From Euborellia annulipes (lineage: Eukaryota; Arthropoda; Insecta; Dermaptera; Anisolabididae), in contig JAKCPI010002000.1 of assembly GCA_023213315.1 (NCBI GenBank), positions 124,001 through 188,000 on the forward strand: a stretch of DNA of 64,000 nucleotides, read 5' to 3'. The position numbers and the translations under genes are program-made. Of this stretch, positions 1 to 11,700 are shown piece by piece; within the stretch, counting starts at the first letter, position 1; every line of letters starts with the position of its first letter. The notes under the pieces were generated by a model. It did not search any database, was not told where the DNA came from, and worked only from the letters and a program-made list of their open reading frames with translations.

Positions 1-298
1 TGTAAAAAAAAAAAAAAATATTTTTATCATAAAACATTTTAGAGAGAAGTGGTTTCCGATAAAATAACCAATTTTATGTAATATAAATATTTGATAGCAA
101 TATAATTTTGAATGCATAAAAAGAAGGCTAAATGACATTTATGAGGTGAGTTAAAAAAAAAAAAAAAAAGTAAAAAACGAGCCCCGCCCTTACTGCTTTG
201 CTTTTGCTACCTTGGAACATTCGACAAACACTAATTAAACAAGTTAACCACTTGTATTTTATCAAAGAGGATTCTATTTGATCAAAAAAAAAGTAAAA

Positions 299-895
299 AA
301 TCTGGTGTGACTGGTCGCACAGCACACACTTCTTTCTCTTACGGTAATCGAAAGTTGTGTTCTGTGCTTGTCCCACCAGATTTTTTGGGTTTAGTTTAGG
401 CCGATATATTAGAATTAAAGATGTGGAATTTATAAACATGGGAAAATATTGCTATTTCGTTACCATGGCAACCATTTCTCCTATCTTTACTATGGAGTAC
501 AAGAGTAAAGTGCTCTTCAAAAGATTTCAAATGCAAAATGAGAATATACATTTTAAAGAGCATCTAAAAAATAATGATTTTTGAATTTTAATCAAAATCG
601 TTGGGAGCGATTTTTGAGAAAATCGAAAAAAACTGAAAAAGTACATCAGTAAAGTACTAGTAATTTTTGGCCGATTTTGATTAAAAGCTTATTTTCACGC
701 CCTAAGGTGGTGCTTAACTTAAATATAAAATTTCAACCTCGTAGTTCAATTCCTTCATGCTTAAAATTGAACCCAGACACAGACAGACAGACTATGTCGC
801 GAAAAGCACTTTTTTGTATTCAGGGGACCTCAAAACGTGTATATCCATCAAAATCTCGACATCGAATTTTTGACATGAATCCAATACTTTCTCTC

Positions 896-905
<10 letters not shown>
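299..905 (-). repeat. Family-R repeat, near full length, ending in a long hairpin
   Basis: Minus-strand copy of a ~600-bp repeat found at least five times in the window. Read on the minus strand it starts at the T-rich edge near 905, passes a conserved block containing TTCATGTCAAAAATTCGA, a CTGTCTGTCTGT run and GCATGAAGGAATTGA, and ends in a hairpin at 299-384 whose arms begin and end with AATCTGGTG and its complement. The same order is seen at 4086-4720 and 5795-6420. No coding capacity is visible; the 126-codon plus-strand ORF across it is a by-product. The class of element is unknown. Confidence 0.7.
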
Positions 906-927
<22 letters not shown>

Positions 928-1260
928 TAGAATACTTATCAAGGTTGGTATAATGGATAATAAAAATTTGAAGAAAAAAAAAAATTTGTCAAGGCCAAAT
1001 TTTAAATTGTTGAATGAAACGAAAGTTTTCCTTTTTTTTTTTGACAAATTGAATTGAAAGTTTATTAAGAAAATGTTTTTATTAACATTTAAATTGAAAG
1101 TTGTTTTGTATTACGTAGATTAGAATGTCAATTTTTGAATGTAATAAACTATTGATAAATAAAGTAGTTCACATTTAAAGAAAAATGTTAAAATAAAACT
1201 GAGAAGGATTAGATTTTGAAAAAAAAAAAAAAACATGTTCAGAGAGAGAGAGGGCAGGTA

Positions 1261-2247
1261 CAGTGGCGTAACCAGGGGGGGCGAGGGGGGCTCGAGCCCC
1301 CCGCCCCAGGCGCATCGAGCCCTTGGCGCCCCCGAAACCGGCATAGGCGCCCTACGGCCTCTAAGATATAGCCCAGCGAATGTGATTTTATCATATTCTT
1401 TTCATCGATTGTCTTAAAAATTGATTGTTTTCTTTTAAAATTATATTACAACTTGAATTCTACTATTTTAAATGAATTTAATTCCAAAAATAATAAATAA
1501 CGTATATAGAGGCTTTATAATTAAAATTTTTTTTATTTTGCAATATATAAGCCTTAATTTGATGTTTTAAGGCTGTGGAGATTTACTCAGGATTCGTATA
1601 AGCCTTAATATTTAATTTTTGGGAATTCAAAATTTTTTTAAGCATGAAGGAATTGAGCTATGAGACTGACATGTTATATTTAAGTTAAACACCCCCGAGA
1701 CCGTGAAAATAAGCTTTTAATCAAAATCGGCCAAAAAGTACTAGTATTTTACTGATGTAGTTTTTCAGTTTTTTTCGATTTTCTCAAAATGAAAGGGCTT
1801 TTACCATTCTTCAGGCCCGCCCGAGCCCGCCCGGAATTTTTCAAATCCGCCCATTCCCGCTCGAGATTTAGTGAATGAATGAACGAATGTCTAGCAATTT
1901 TTAAATAAAATTTCATTTGCATGCCCGTCGAAATAAAATACTCAATTTTAAAAAGTTTGTATTCTTTGACATTTTTCCGAAAACTGAATAGTTTTTGAAA
2001 TAATCACAGAAGAAAACGACATTTTTCGTAAAAGCAAAGAAAATCAAAACAAAATCATACAGGTGTCATTAAAAAATATGTAAATATAAACAAATTCGCT
2101 GAGAAAATTACTGGATGCAAGAAATTTGCCCGCCGAAGGCGGCAAGCGCCGAAGGCGAGCAAGGGGTCCAGGGGGCGGAGCCCCCTGGAAAATCGGCGCC
2201 CTAGTTGAGCTTCGCCCCCCCGCCCTCAAAGGCTGGTTACGCCGCTG
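1261..2247. mobile_element. Non-autonomous hAT-like element, 987 bp, copy 1
   Basis: Termini are CAGTGGCGTAACC on the left and the near-complement GGTTACGCCGCTG on the right. The 8-bp duplication GGCAGGTA sits directly outside both ends (1253-1260 and 2248-2255), which fits hAT-type insertion. The tips are very GC-rich, the interior is AT-rich, and no transposase ORF is present. A second copy lies at 13651-14651. Both carry the same internal fragment of repeat family R (about 1640-1800 here). Confidence 0.85.
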
Positions 2248-2667
2248 GGCAGGTACCATCTCGAGTAGGAAGATTACGAGCATTATTTCCTAAACCAACA
2301 CTCTTGAAAATGGCTCTAAAAGAAGAACCGAAACGTCAACAACCATGTGTTATTTAGAAACGTTCCAGAACATGAGTAATCAAGCGGAAATCAACAGGTG
2401 AGTAAAAAGTTAATTAGGGCGAAAAAAAAAAAAAAAAAATTATGAACAATTACTTGAAAAATCGTTGGCCACCATAGCATGTCTCTTGAAATAGCAAATC
2501 ACTAAATGACACACACACACACACACATACACTCACACACAATGATTGAAAATTAATTCACAAGAGAGCATGAATGTGCGCAGGTATTGAATGCTAAAAA
2601 CCAAATGGCCAAACGAACCAACAGCGGAAAGAAGGTGAGTTTAGTTCCAAGTTAAAAAGTAAAAGGG

Positions 2668-2670
<3 letters not shown>

Positions 2671-2706
<36 letters not shown>

Positions 2707-2777
2707 ATTGCTGTTTTTGTTATTTCTTGGCTAAGAAAAGAAGAAAAAAGATGAGAGAGAGAGAGAGAGAGAGAGAA
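2671..2777. repeat. GA microsatellites
   Basis: Two pure (GA)n tracts, about 2671-2701 and 2754-2776, separated by a short A/T-rich spacer. A (CA)n tract lies just upstream at about 2512-2527. No gene is visible from 2250 to 2930. Confidence 0.9.
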
Positions 2778-3065
2778 AGATGGCGACCTTCACCAGTTTC
2801 TCTTCTCTCTCTCATCTGCCTAATCTAACCAGTTGTTATATAAGAGATTAATTAATTAAAAGTGGCCCAGTTAGAGGTAATATCAAACCAATAAACTGGC
2901 CTGAAGAAAGAAAATCAAGACTGTATATGTAGGGTATATGCTTCGTGTTACGTCCCAGGAGGGTGCCTAACTTAAATTTAAGATTTTATGTTCGTAGCCC
3001 ATTTCCTTCTTGTTCTATTTTGACCATACACTAGCAGCCAGAAAGACCATTTTACAGGACTTATA

Positions 3066-3588
3066 CAGAGGCGTCATTTGGGGGGGGCAGGGTAGGGCCC
3101 CTTCCAAGGGCTCTGACCTTTTTTAAATTTTATATTATTCTCAATAAAATATTTCAAAATATTTCTAGGAGTATTTAAACTATAAAAGATTAAAAAATTA
3201 ATTAAATTAAATATTGGATATAGGAGACTTTGCAGCCAAGGAATTAAATAAAAAACTTTTATTTAATTATTAACCGCCGACGTTTCGTTCGCAAATCACG
3301 ACCTTTCTCAGGACTTGTGGTCAGAATATTTATTTTCACATTATGCACAGGTCCTGAGGAAGATTGTGATTTGCGACGGAAACATCGACGGTTAACAATT
3401 AAATAAAAGTTTTTTTATTTAATTCCTTGGCTGCAAAGTCTCCTATACCCAATTCAAAGTCTACAGCCACTTCTCATCACTAGTTAAATTAAATATCTTT
3501 TGGCCAAATTTGAGTATCTATTTGTAAGTAAATTTTAAGAAAAAAAGTTTGCCCCTCCCCCCAACAAAAAGTTGAAATGATGTCAATG
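3066..3588. mobile_element. hAT-like MITE (CAGxGGCGTCATTT type), interrupted copy
   Basis: The left end is CAGAGGCGTCATTTGGGG and the right end AAATGATGTCAATG; the sequence matches the intact 253-bp copy at 19256-19508 on both sides of a 269-bp insertion (3215-3483). The flanking duplications are decayed (GGACTTATA against GGACTCACT), so this copy is older than the one at 19256. Confidence 0.7.
3215..3483. mobile_element. Foldback insertion with two head-to-head hammerhead-like motifs
   Basis: A 269-bp inverted-repeat insertion flanked by a 13-bp direct repeat, TTAAATTAAATAT (3202-3214 and 3484-3496). The arms hold CCTGAG(A/G)A...GCGA(A/C)...GAAAC blocks in opposite orientation (minus 3274-3320, plus 3349-3392). 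The plus copy keeps CTGAGGA. The minus copy has CTGAGAA, losing the base equivalent to G8, but keeps GAAACGTC. A duplication this long points to target-primed reverse transcription rather than a cut-and-paste transposase. Confidence 0.6.
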
Positions 3589-3699
3589 GACTCACTCATA
3601 ACGTGTATTTCCATCAAAATAAATGCATGACTTTCTATATATTTATATATAACAGGTAAGATGGATATTAAATTTTCAAAAATAAATATTCGTTATCTT

Positions 3700-3910
3700 C
3701 TATCTATATATAATAATTACGGAGTGTCCGTCTGTCCGTCCGTCCGTCTGTCACGCTCTGTTTGACCAACTTCCCGTTGGAATTTTGAAACGAAATTTTG
3801 CAGTCTTATAGAGGACGTTATGGAGAGTCCCGGAAAAATACTCGGGTCCCGAAATTCCTATAACTTTTTGAGTTATTAATTCTTAAAGTTACGATTTCTC
3901 CCATAGGAAA
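3700..3910 (+). repeat. Dispersed repeat with CTGTC run and CACGCTCTGTTT block
   Basis: Contains a (GTCC)/(GTCT) run followed by CACGCTCTGTTTGACCAACT and CTTCCCGTTGGAATTTTGAA. Related blocks occur at about 26985-27100 (plus) and about 59185-59390 (minus, inside NF1). No ORF. Family not identified. Confidence 0.55.
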
Positions 3911-4085
3911 TGTACAGAGGAATATTTTTGTATTCTTTTCATTTGTGTATTCCATGAATGTAAACAAATCTTCAAGCAGGCACTGGATTGGAATACGTAG
4001 TAATAATTTTCTTTTTATAATTAAGAAAAGGCGAGGGTCCGCCGCAGGCGGGCCCGAGTCAGCGGCTGGGGGGTCCAGGGGGCGT

Positions 4086-4720
4086 AGCATGAAGGAATTG
4101 AGCTATCGGATTGAAATTTTATATTTAAGTTAGGTATCCTCCCGGACATCTCAAAATAAGCTTTTGAACAAAACCGGCCAAAAAGTATTAGTACTTTACT
4201 GATGTACTTTTTCAGTTTTTTTTTTTTTTTCTCAAAATACGCTCCAACAATTTTGTTTAAATTTTAAAAATCAAATATTTTTTAAATGCTCTTTAAAATG
4301 TATATTCTCATTTTTCCCTTGAAGTGTTTCGAACCACACTTTACTCTTGTGCTTCATAGGAAAGATATCAGATTTTTCAAATACTTTTTCCGGCTCTTCC
4401 TTCTATAGAGCCAATGTTAAATTCCTATGCGGATTTGTATGTTAATTTCGATTCAAAAGGGAGAAGCCCCCTTTGGAACTTTTTACCATTTTAGAAATTT
4501 TTTTCCCAATTCTTATGAAATTTTGGCATCTATTGTAAATATGATATTAAAATTTTGAAAAATAACCATAGTCAACATTTAAAATGCAAGTTGGGAACTA
4601 TGGGAAACTAAATACATCTCGACCCAAAAAATCTGGTGTGACCTGCACGGTGCACAACTTTCTCTTACAGAAAGGGTAAGAGAAAGTTGTGTGCTGTGCG
4701 CCAGTCACACCAGATTTTTT
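4086..4720 (+). repeat. Family-R repeat with terminal hairpin
   Basis: The plus-strand copy begins abruptly at GCATGAAGGAATTGAGC, right after a GC-rich GGGTCCAGGGGGCG fragment that also occurs in the hAT elements at 1261 and 13651. It continues through the conserved middle and ends in the hairpin at 4627-4720 (arms AAAAAATCTGGTGTGAC and its complement). The 5' third is missing. Confidence 0.65.
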
Positions 4721-5025
4721 ATTTTAGTTTCTGATAAAACTAATAATTAATAAAAGGTATTTTTGTGTGTTTTAAGTCTATTAACAGAATATGGCATCCA
4801 GAACTAATTAAAAGTATAATTTAATTTCAAGGAATAGGACACATAGGTCACATCACGTCGGTATCAATTGGAAAACAAACATCGATATTATAAATATAGA
4901 TAGAAAAATTATAGATACGATCAAGGTCAAAGGTCTTTAAGGGGGGAGGGGGATGTTTTATTCAAGTGTCTGAGTATTCTTTAGATTTTAAATAGGATAT
5001 ACCCGTAATTGTTAATACGGGGAGA

Positions 5026-5105
5026 CGTTCAACGCGCGGGGTCACCCACCTAGGTTGGCATTGCTTAACTGGTGACTGTTTCTCTAATCCGTTGCCAGAC
5101 CTCCC
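5026..5105 (-). repeat. 5S-rRNA-like (SINE3-type) fragment
   Basis: On the minus strand CAGTTAAGCAATGCCAAC is followed by GGTGGGTGACC, resembling the A-box (AGTTAAGC) and C-box (GGATGGGTGAC) of 5S rRNA genes. Three related fragments occur at 15361-15850, 16785-16870 and 55650-55740. Too short and diverged to be a working 5S gene. Confidence 0.5.
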
Positions 5106-5794
5106 CCCCTCCCCCCCCCCGAATATAAATTGATTATAAAAATTATTTTCCTCCATAAAGATTTTTGTTCTGAAAAAAAGTAAAATTTGAAAGAACCCGA
5201 ATAGGAATAGTATTATTACTAATACTATACTGTCTGACAAGTAAAGTGACAGTGCCTAGCAACGTTTCTTTCTCTCTCTCTTTCGTTCTTGAGAAATAAA
5301 ACTCTCGCGCGCAACCATTACATAACATGTGTAAATACGTTTACATTTTTTTTTTTTTTTTTTTTATAAACGCCTTTCGGTCAAGTAAGATTGCGAAATA
5401 CTCGAAAACTGGTACTACTTAAAAATTAAATGTTTCAAATAATGATTATTACTTATTATTAATAAGATTATTGTTTATTGTGATAAATGTAAGGCCTTAA
5501 TAAAAAAAATTAAAATTTATCTGCTTTCTATGTAAATGTAAAAATGTCGCCAAGTTAAAGATGCAGGAAAATTGAAAGAAAAATGGATTAATAATACATG
5601 TACGTAATTACAATTTGAAGCAAGAGACTGCAAAACGTATTCGTAAAATTAATACCAGCTCCTTGCGTCTATCTTCCCCAAAAATTGCAATTTTCAGACT
5701 TTCAAGTCTAATCTCAACAAGCATCTTCTCAGTTCCCGCAGTTGAGTTCCCCTTTTATGCTTCTTTTTACTTTCTCTTACCTATGTATATATGT

Positions 5795-6582
5795 AATATA
5801 TATAGAGAGAAAGTATTGGTTCATGTCAAAAATTCGATGTCGAGATTTTGATGGATATACACGTTTTGAGGTCCCCTGAATCCAAAAAAGTGGTTTTCGC
5901 GACATGGTCTGTCTGTGTGTGTGTGTGTTCAATTTTAAGCATGAAGGAATTGAGCTATGAGGCTGAAATTTTATATATAAGTTAAACACCCCCGGGACCG
6001 GAAAAATAAGCTTTTAATCAAAATCGGCCAAAGAGTACTAGTACTTTACTGATGTACTTTTTCAGTTTTTTTCGATTTTCTCAAAATTCGCTCTAACGAT
6101 TTTGATTAAAATTCAAAAATCAATTATTTTTTAGATGCTCTTTCAAATGTATATTCTCGTTTTGCCCTCAAAATTGTTTGAAGCACACTTTACTCTTGTG
6201 CTTCATAGGAAAGATAGGAGAAATGGTTGCCATGGTAACAAATTATAAATATTTTCCCATACTTATAAATTTTACATCTGAATTCAAATATTCCCTACTG
6301 CCGGGAACTAAATACATGTCGACACAAAAAATCTGGTGTGACAAGCACAGTACACAACTTTCGATTACCGAAGGTAAGAGAAAGTTGTGTGCTGTGCGCC
6401 AGTCACACCAGATTTTTTTTTAATATATACGTCCTGAATAACTTTTCATGTTTATAAATTTAGATCTTGAATTTTAATATATCGGAGGAAACTTTGACAT
6501 AAAAAATATGGTGGGACAAACACAGAACACAACTTTCAATTACCGAAGGTTGTGTACTGTGCGGCGAATCACACCTGATTTT
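5795..6582 (+). repeat. Family-R repeat, most complete copy, with duplicated hairpin end
   Basis: Contains all blocks in order: T-rich start, TTCATGTCAAAAATTCGA, CTGTCTGTGTGTG run, GCATGAAGGAATTGAGC, TACTTTACTGATGTAC, TACTCTTGTGCTTCATAGG, then the hairpin at 6326-6420. A second, more diverged 3' end (about 6440-6582) follows directly, with its own hairpin at 6497-6582. No ORF of note. Confidence 0.7.
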
Positions 6583-6599
6583 TTACTATAGAGGGATTG

Positions 6600-7860
6600 G
6601 CAAGAAAAAACGACAATCATTATAATAATTGAATTGATAATTATTGAATGTGAAAATTTCTCTCTCTGACAAGCGGTGTTGGGACAAGATCGATATTATT
6701 CTTTAATATTTTTTCCCTATTGTATTTTTTTTTTTTTTTTTTACTTTCCCGTCACCCCAATACTAATCACCCAACCTCTGGGCGTTACGGGCAAGAAAGT
6801 TTTGTAACTTGGTTACTACACGTAAAAAATATACCTCGATCCGGAGATAACAAATCATAGAAATATTTAATAATTTTAGTGAGTGCTGGTAGGTTAAACG
6901 ATCCATGGCCACTCCGGATAACGAACCCGCGATCTCCAGCCTATCCTGGGCAACAGTGATTCCCTTTGTTGCAGGCCAACGGACCCACCAACCAACAAAT
7001 AAACTATATAATCCCAAAATTTGTTTTAATAGATAATTATGAATTGTTTTTTCTCTCTTTGTAAAATAAGCAATTTAGGCAAGAGCGAACAAAAAAACGT
7101 AAGGTACTATTTCTTTCTCTATTAATAAATTAAATAGAGTATAAAATGCAGAATTAATTTTTTTTTTTAGCAATCATAATATTGTTCATTATTGTGTAAT
7201 AATAAAAAAAAAAATTATTTAATGAGAGAATTTTACTTCCGGATGTTAGATCTATTTTTTTTTTATGCTTTTGTCTTTGAGAACCACTATAGGAGAGGGC
7301 TGGGGCTGGCTGGCTCTCTTTTGCAACATATGAGAGAGAGGAGAGAGAGGGGGGGGGGGGGAGAGTGAACCAAGGGCAGGTGAGGCCGGTTCTCTTTCTC
7401 GATTGCAAACCACATCAGGCCAAGAAAAGAAAGAAAGAGAGACCCGCCCTCCTAACTAAATGCCAAAGGGTGTCCATGTCCATGTCCATGTCTGTGTCTG
7501 TCTCTACATTTTAAAGCAGTTTGTCGGTCCCCTCTTATCAAACAAGCAATATTAATAATAATACTCTTTTCTTTTATCATTTGGATAATTTCCAAAGAAA
7601 AGTTGAATAATTTAACGTAAACTATTTTTGCTACGCATTAAAATTATTTAATATTTTTTTAATGAGTTTGTTAAAATTTCGGTTGAATTTTTTGACGAGA
7701 AAGTAAAAAATTTTCTCTCAAGCCAAACGCTGGTGCTAAGAGTCAGGCCCTCCTGAAATTGGCATAGATTAGGTGAACTAGGAATAAGGATTAGTTCATG
7801 AGGACGCATTGGGTTGGGGCACGAAGCACATAAACGCGGCTCTCAAATAACAATAGGCCT
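6600..7860. other. Intergenic, no gene seen
   Basis: AT-rich sequence with a (GA)n and poly-G patch at about 7330-7365 and small direct repeats (TGTCCATGTCCATG at about 7470). Short ORFs here are low-complexity translations. No exon with plausible coding bias was found on either strand. Confidence 0.5.
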
Positions 7861-7965
7861 ACTTTGCTTTGGTTCTTTGTAATTGAAATAAATATAAAAG
7901 GAAATGGAGCGGGAGGAAGTGTAGGAAATATAGAAAAGTATTTAGAGAAACAAAACAGTCCATTT

Positions 7966-8769
7966 ATGGCGCAAAAGACGCTAATACGAACCCCGCCGGA
8001 AAAAGAAACCCCCTCATCCAAAAGGAAATGTGGGGAGGGGGGTGATACGGACGGAAGCGAAAGAGAGATGTTGAAGGAGATTTTGCTCAAAATAAGCAAA
8101 ATGGAAACGATATTCGAAAAACTGGAAAAAAAGGTAGAAGATAATAATGAAAAGAATGACAAGATAATAAAAGAGCTAAGGGGAAGGCTGGAGGATAACG
8201 ATAAGAAGATATACGAGATGAACAAAGAAATGGGTGAACTCAGGGAACAGGTGAGAAGACAAGAGATGAGATGGGAAAGGAAGGAGAGAGAGGAGAGGAG
8301 GAAGAACATAATAATGAAAGGACTACCAGAGGAGGCGGGAGAGGGAGAGGAGAAAACAATAGAAAAAGTAAAGAAATTTATAGAAAGAGAGTTAAAAGTA
8401 GAGGAAGCACGAGTGGCGGAGGCAAGAAGATTGGGGGGAAGGAGAGAGGGGAGCTCAAGACCAATATTGATAAGAATGGAAGAGATACAAGACAAATGGA
8501 AAGTGGTAAACGAGAGGAGAAGATTGAAGGGAACAAGGATATTCATGGATGAGGACTATACATTCGAAACAAGGCAAAAAAGAATTAAACTGTTCAAATG
8601 GGCAAAAAAAATAAGAGAAGAGGAAGGGAAAAACGCGGTAGTGATAGGAGAAAAAATAAGAATAAATGGAGCGTTTTATGAACTGGATGAAGAGGGGGAA
8701 GAAGAAAAATTGAGAAAGGAAAGAGGCCCAAAAAACGAGATGACGAAAGGAAGAAGAGACAGGGTCTGA
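7966..8769 (+). CDS. LINE ORF1 protein (coiled coil plus nucleic-acid-binding C-terminal part)
   Basis: ORF1 of the LINE. The first ATG after the element's 5' end is at 7966 (MAQKTLIRTPPEKE), giving 267 residues; an open frame without ATG extends slightly upstream. Residues ~30-110 are heptad-like, rich in K/E and I/L/M, and probably form a trimerising coiled coil. The following RRKNIIMKGLPEE block and the downstream ARRLGG...RPILIRM segment resemble the RRM/C-terminal domain region of L1-type ORF1 proteins, which bind element RNA in the ribonucleoprotein. No CCHC knuckle is visible here. It overlaps the likely start of ORF2 in a different frame. The frame is intact, so this copy may be young. 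Confidence 0.8.
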   Translation: MAQKTLIRTPPEKETPSSKRKCGEGGDTDGSEREMLKEILLKISKMETIFEKLEKKVEDNNEKNDKIIKELRGRLEDNDKKIYEMNKEMGELREQVRRQEMRWERKEREERRKNIIMKGLPEEAGEGEEKTIEKVKKFIERELKVEEARVAEARRLGGRREGSSRPILIRMEEIQDKWKVVNERRRLKGTRIFMDEDYTFETRQKRIKLFKWAKKIREEEGKNAVVIGEKIRINGAFYELDEEGEEEKLRKERGPKNEMTKGRRDRV

Positions 8770-11700
8770 CATTACTAGTATGGAATACGGCAGGACTGAT
8801 GAACAAGGACGATGACTTCTGGGATTGGGTGAGGGAACATGATATGGCAATACTAATAGAAACATGGGTGGAGGGAGAGAAAGAAGGAATAATTAAAAGA
8901 AGAATGGGTCAGAACCATAAAATAATAACAAAACCAGCAGAGAGAAACAAAAGCAAGGGCAGGCCCAGCGGAGGGCAAATGATAATGGTAAGGAAGGAGG
9001 AAGGACTGAAATACAAAGCAAAGGAATGGAAATACGGGCTGGAAATAGAAATAAAAGTGGAAGAAGAGAGAATAAGAGTGATAAGTGTTTACAACAACAA
9101 GAGTATAGAAGAAGTGTGGGAGGAACTGGAGCTCGTATTGCGGGAAGGACGAGGAGGGAGAGAAGGAGGGACAGTGATTGTGGGTGACTTTAATGCAAGA
9201 ATCGGGGAGAAGAATGAGGAGGAGGATGAAGAGGGAAGAAGAAAGTCAGAAGATAAAGTGGTAAACACGGAAGGAGTCAAGCTACTGGAATACTGCAAAG
9301 ACAACGAGCTAAGGATCAAGAACGGGAGAACAGAGGGGGATAGCGAGGGGAAGAAGACGTACATAGGACCTAGAGGCTCATCGGTAATAGACTATGTAAT
9401 GGAAGGGAAGGATGAGAAGATAGTAAGGAAAATGTGGGTGATGGAAAGGACAGAGTCCGACCATTTACCCATAAAAATAGAACTAAGCCCGAAAAAGGAG
9501 GAACGGAGGGAATGGTATAAAATAAAAAAGAAAAGGTTTAGATGGGATAATAGGAAAGCAAAAAAGTTTACAAAAATGTTGAGGGAAGAATTTAGTAAAA
9601 AGAATTGGAGCGAAGAAGAGAGAAAACTGGAAGGAATCAACGAGATTCTAGAAAAAGTAGGAAGAGAACTGAGGATGGATCGAGAGAAGACTGGATGGAA
9701 GGAAAGAAAGTACGAGGCGAAAAAGAGGGAATTGAGGAAAGAACTGAGGAAGTACAGAAGAACGGGACAGGAAATATACAGGAAGAGATACATAGAAAGG
9801 AAGCGAGAACTGAGAGAAAAACAGAAAGAGGCACGGAAAAGGAAAGATGAGAATATATGGAAAGAAATAGAACAAGCTAGAGACCATACTAAATTCTGGA
9901 AAATGATGAAACAACATAGAAAAAAGAAAAGTAACCCAGTACCAGGAATAGAAGAAGAAGAATGGATAAGACACTTTAGAGAACTTATGGAGGGGAAGAT
10001 CGTGGAGGACAGAACAAGTAACGAAGAAAGGGAGGAAGAAGAGGAAGAAGAAGAGAATGAAGAGACAGAATGGCTGAACAGGGAATTCACGACAGAAGAA
10101 CTAAACAAAGTACTAAGGAAATTGAAGAGGAATAAAGCACCTGGGTCAGATGGGCTGATTAATGAATTCTACAAAGAAATGATAAAGGAAATGAAGGAAG
10201 AAATGCTGAAGGGGTTAAACAAAGTATGGACAAGTGGAAGAATAATGGAAGAGTGGAAGGAAACAATAATTTACCCAATTCACAAGACGGGAGAAGTAAG
10301 CGAAGCAAAAAACTATAGGGGAGTGGCATTACTAAACAGCTCATACAAGATAATGACGGGAATGATCAACAACAGAATAAAAGAATGGTTGGAAACCAAA
10401 GGAAAAATTAAGGAAAGCCAGAATGGTTTTAGGAAAGGCTATGGAACACAGGATGCAATATTCACGATGAACACACTGATAGAAGGAAGGTTGAAAAGAA
10501 GAGGTGGACTATACGTTCTGTTTCTGGATCTGAAGGCTGCATTTGACCGTATAGACAGAGACTTACTCTTCAAAAAGATGAAAGAAATAGGCGCAAAAGG
10601 AAGGGCATTGAGGTTGATAAGGGAAATTTACAGAGAAACAAGAAACAGGGTGAGAGGAGAGGAAGGTACGGGAAATGAAGTATTCTGGACGAGCAAGGGA
10701 GTAAAACAGGGATGCCCACTCAGCCCAACACTTTTCAATATATATATAAATGATATGGAGGAAGAATGGGAAAGGAAGAATATAGGGGGGACAGTGGTGG
10801 GAAGGAAAAAAAGTATTCTGTATAAAATTCGCCGACGATGTGGCGATAGTAGCGGAAGAAGAAAACGAACTGAGAGAAATGCTGAGGGAGCTAGAGAAAT
10901 ACTGCAAGAATAACAAAATAACAGTAAATGTAGAGAAATCTAAAATCATGACTTTCAAGAAAGGAAGAAGAAGACAAGAAAAGTTTTACTTCGAAGGAAG
11001 CCAAATAGAAGAGAAGAAGAAGTTTAAATACCTGGGAGTGACATTCACGATGGGAAACTCGAGAACGGAACACGTAAAAGAGCAAATAAGGAAAGGGAAG
11101 ACAATTACAAGAAAATTATGGAGCCTAATAAAAAGAAGCGCAACAAAGAACATAGAGAAGAAGATTCTTCTGTACGAAAGCTTGATTCAACCGGTATTAC
11201 TATACGGCTCGGAACTGTGGGGATGGATGGAAAGAGAAGACATCGAAAGAGTGCATGCAAGCTACATGAAGATGATCATGGGGGTACTGAGAACGACACC
11301 AGACTATATATGGAGGATGGAAATGGGGAGAGTAAAAATGCAGTCGGTGGCGTTGAAAAAAACACTCAAGTATGTGAACAGAACATTGAAGATGGATGAG
11401 GAGAGGATACCGAGGGAGTGCCTAAGAGAAATATTGAGAGGACTGGAAAACAGAAATGGAACGCAATGGGGAGAGGAAATGAGGAGAAGAATAGAGGGAC
11501 TTGGAAGGAACATGGACTGGACCGAGGAAGAGGAGCCGGAGAGGGTGAGAGCGATGGAAGAAATGATGAGGACGGAAATAGAAGGAACCATACAGAAAGA
11601 TTGGACCAAGATCGACAACTCCAGATACTGCCCATATTACAAAGAAATAAAGAAAGACATTCTAAGGGAACGATATTGGCAAGATACAAGATGGGATGAA

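Larger units (their letters stand above)
2930..3645 (-). repeat. Family-R copy split by a nested insertion
   Basis: The family-R block (CTAACTTAAATTTAAGATTTTATG..., then ACGTGTATTTCCATCAAAAT at about 3600) is recognisable on the minus strand but is interrupted from 3066 to 3588 by a hAT-like MITE, which itself holds the foldback insertion at 3215-3483. The copy is diverged and lacks the terminal hairpin. Confidence 0.6.

Noticed and set aside
677..1057. 126-codon plus-strand ORF with a poly-lysine run
   Set aside because: It lies in a family-R repeat, begins at TTG and owes its length to an A-tract.
7791..8546. Long minus-strand ORF rich in Ser, Leu and Phe
   Set aside because: It is the antisense of LINE ORF1; the purine bias of the real strand removes stop codons from the opposite strand. 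The same holds for minus ORFs at 9392-10108, 11366-11776 and 11637-12008.
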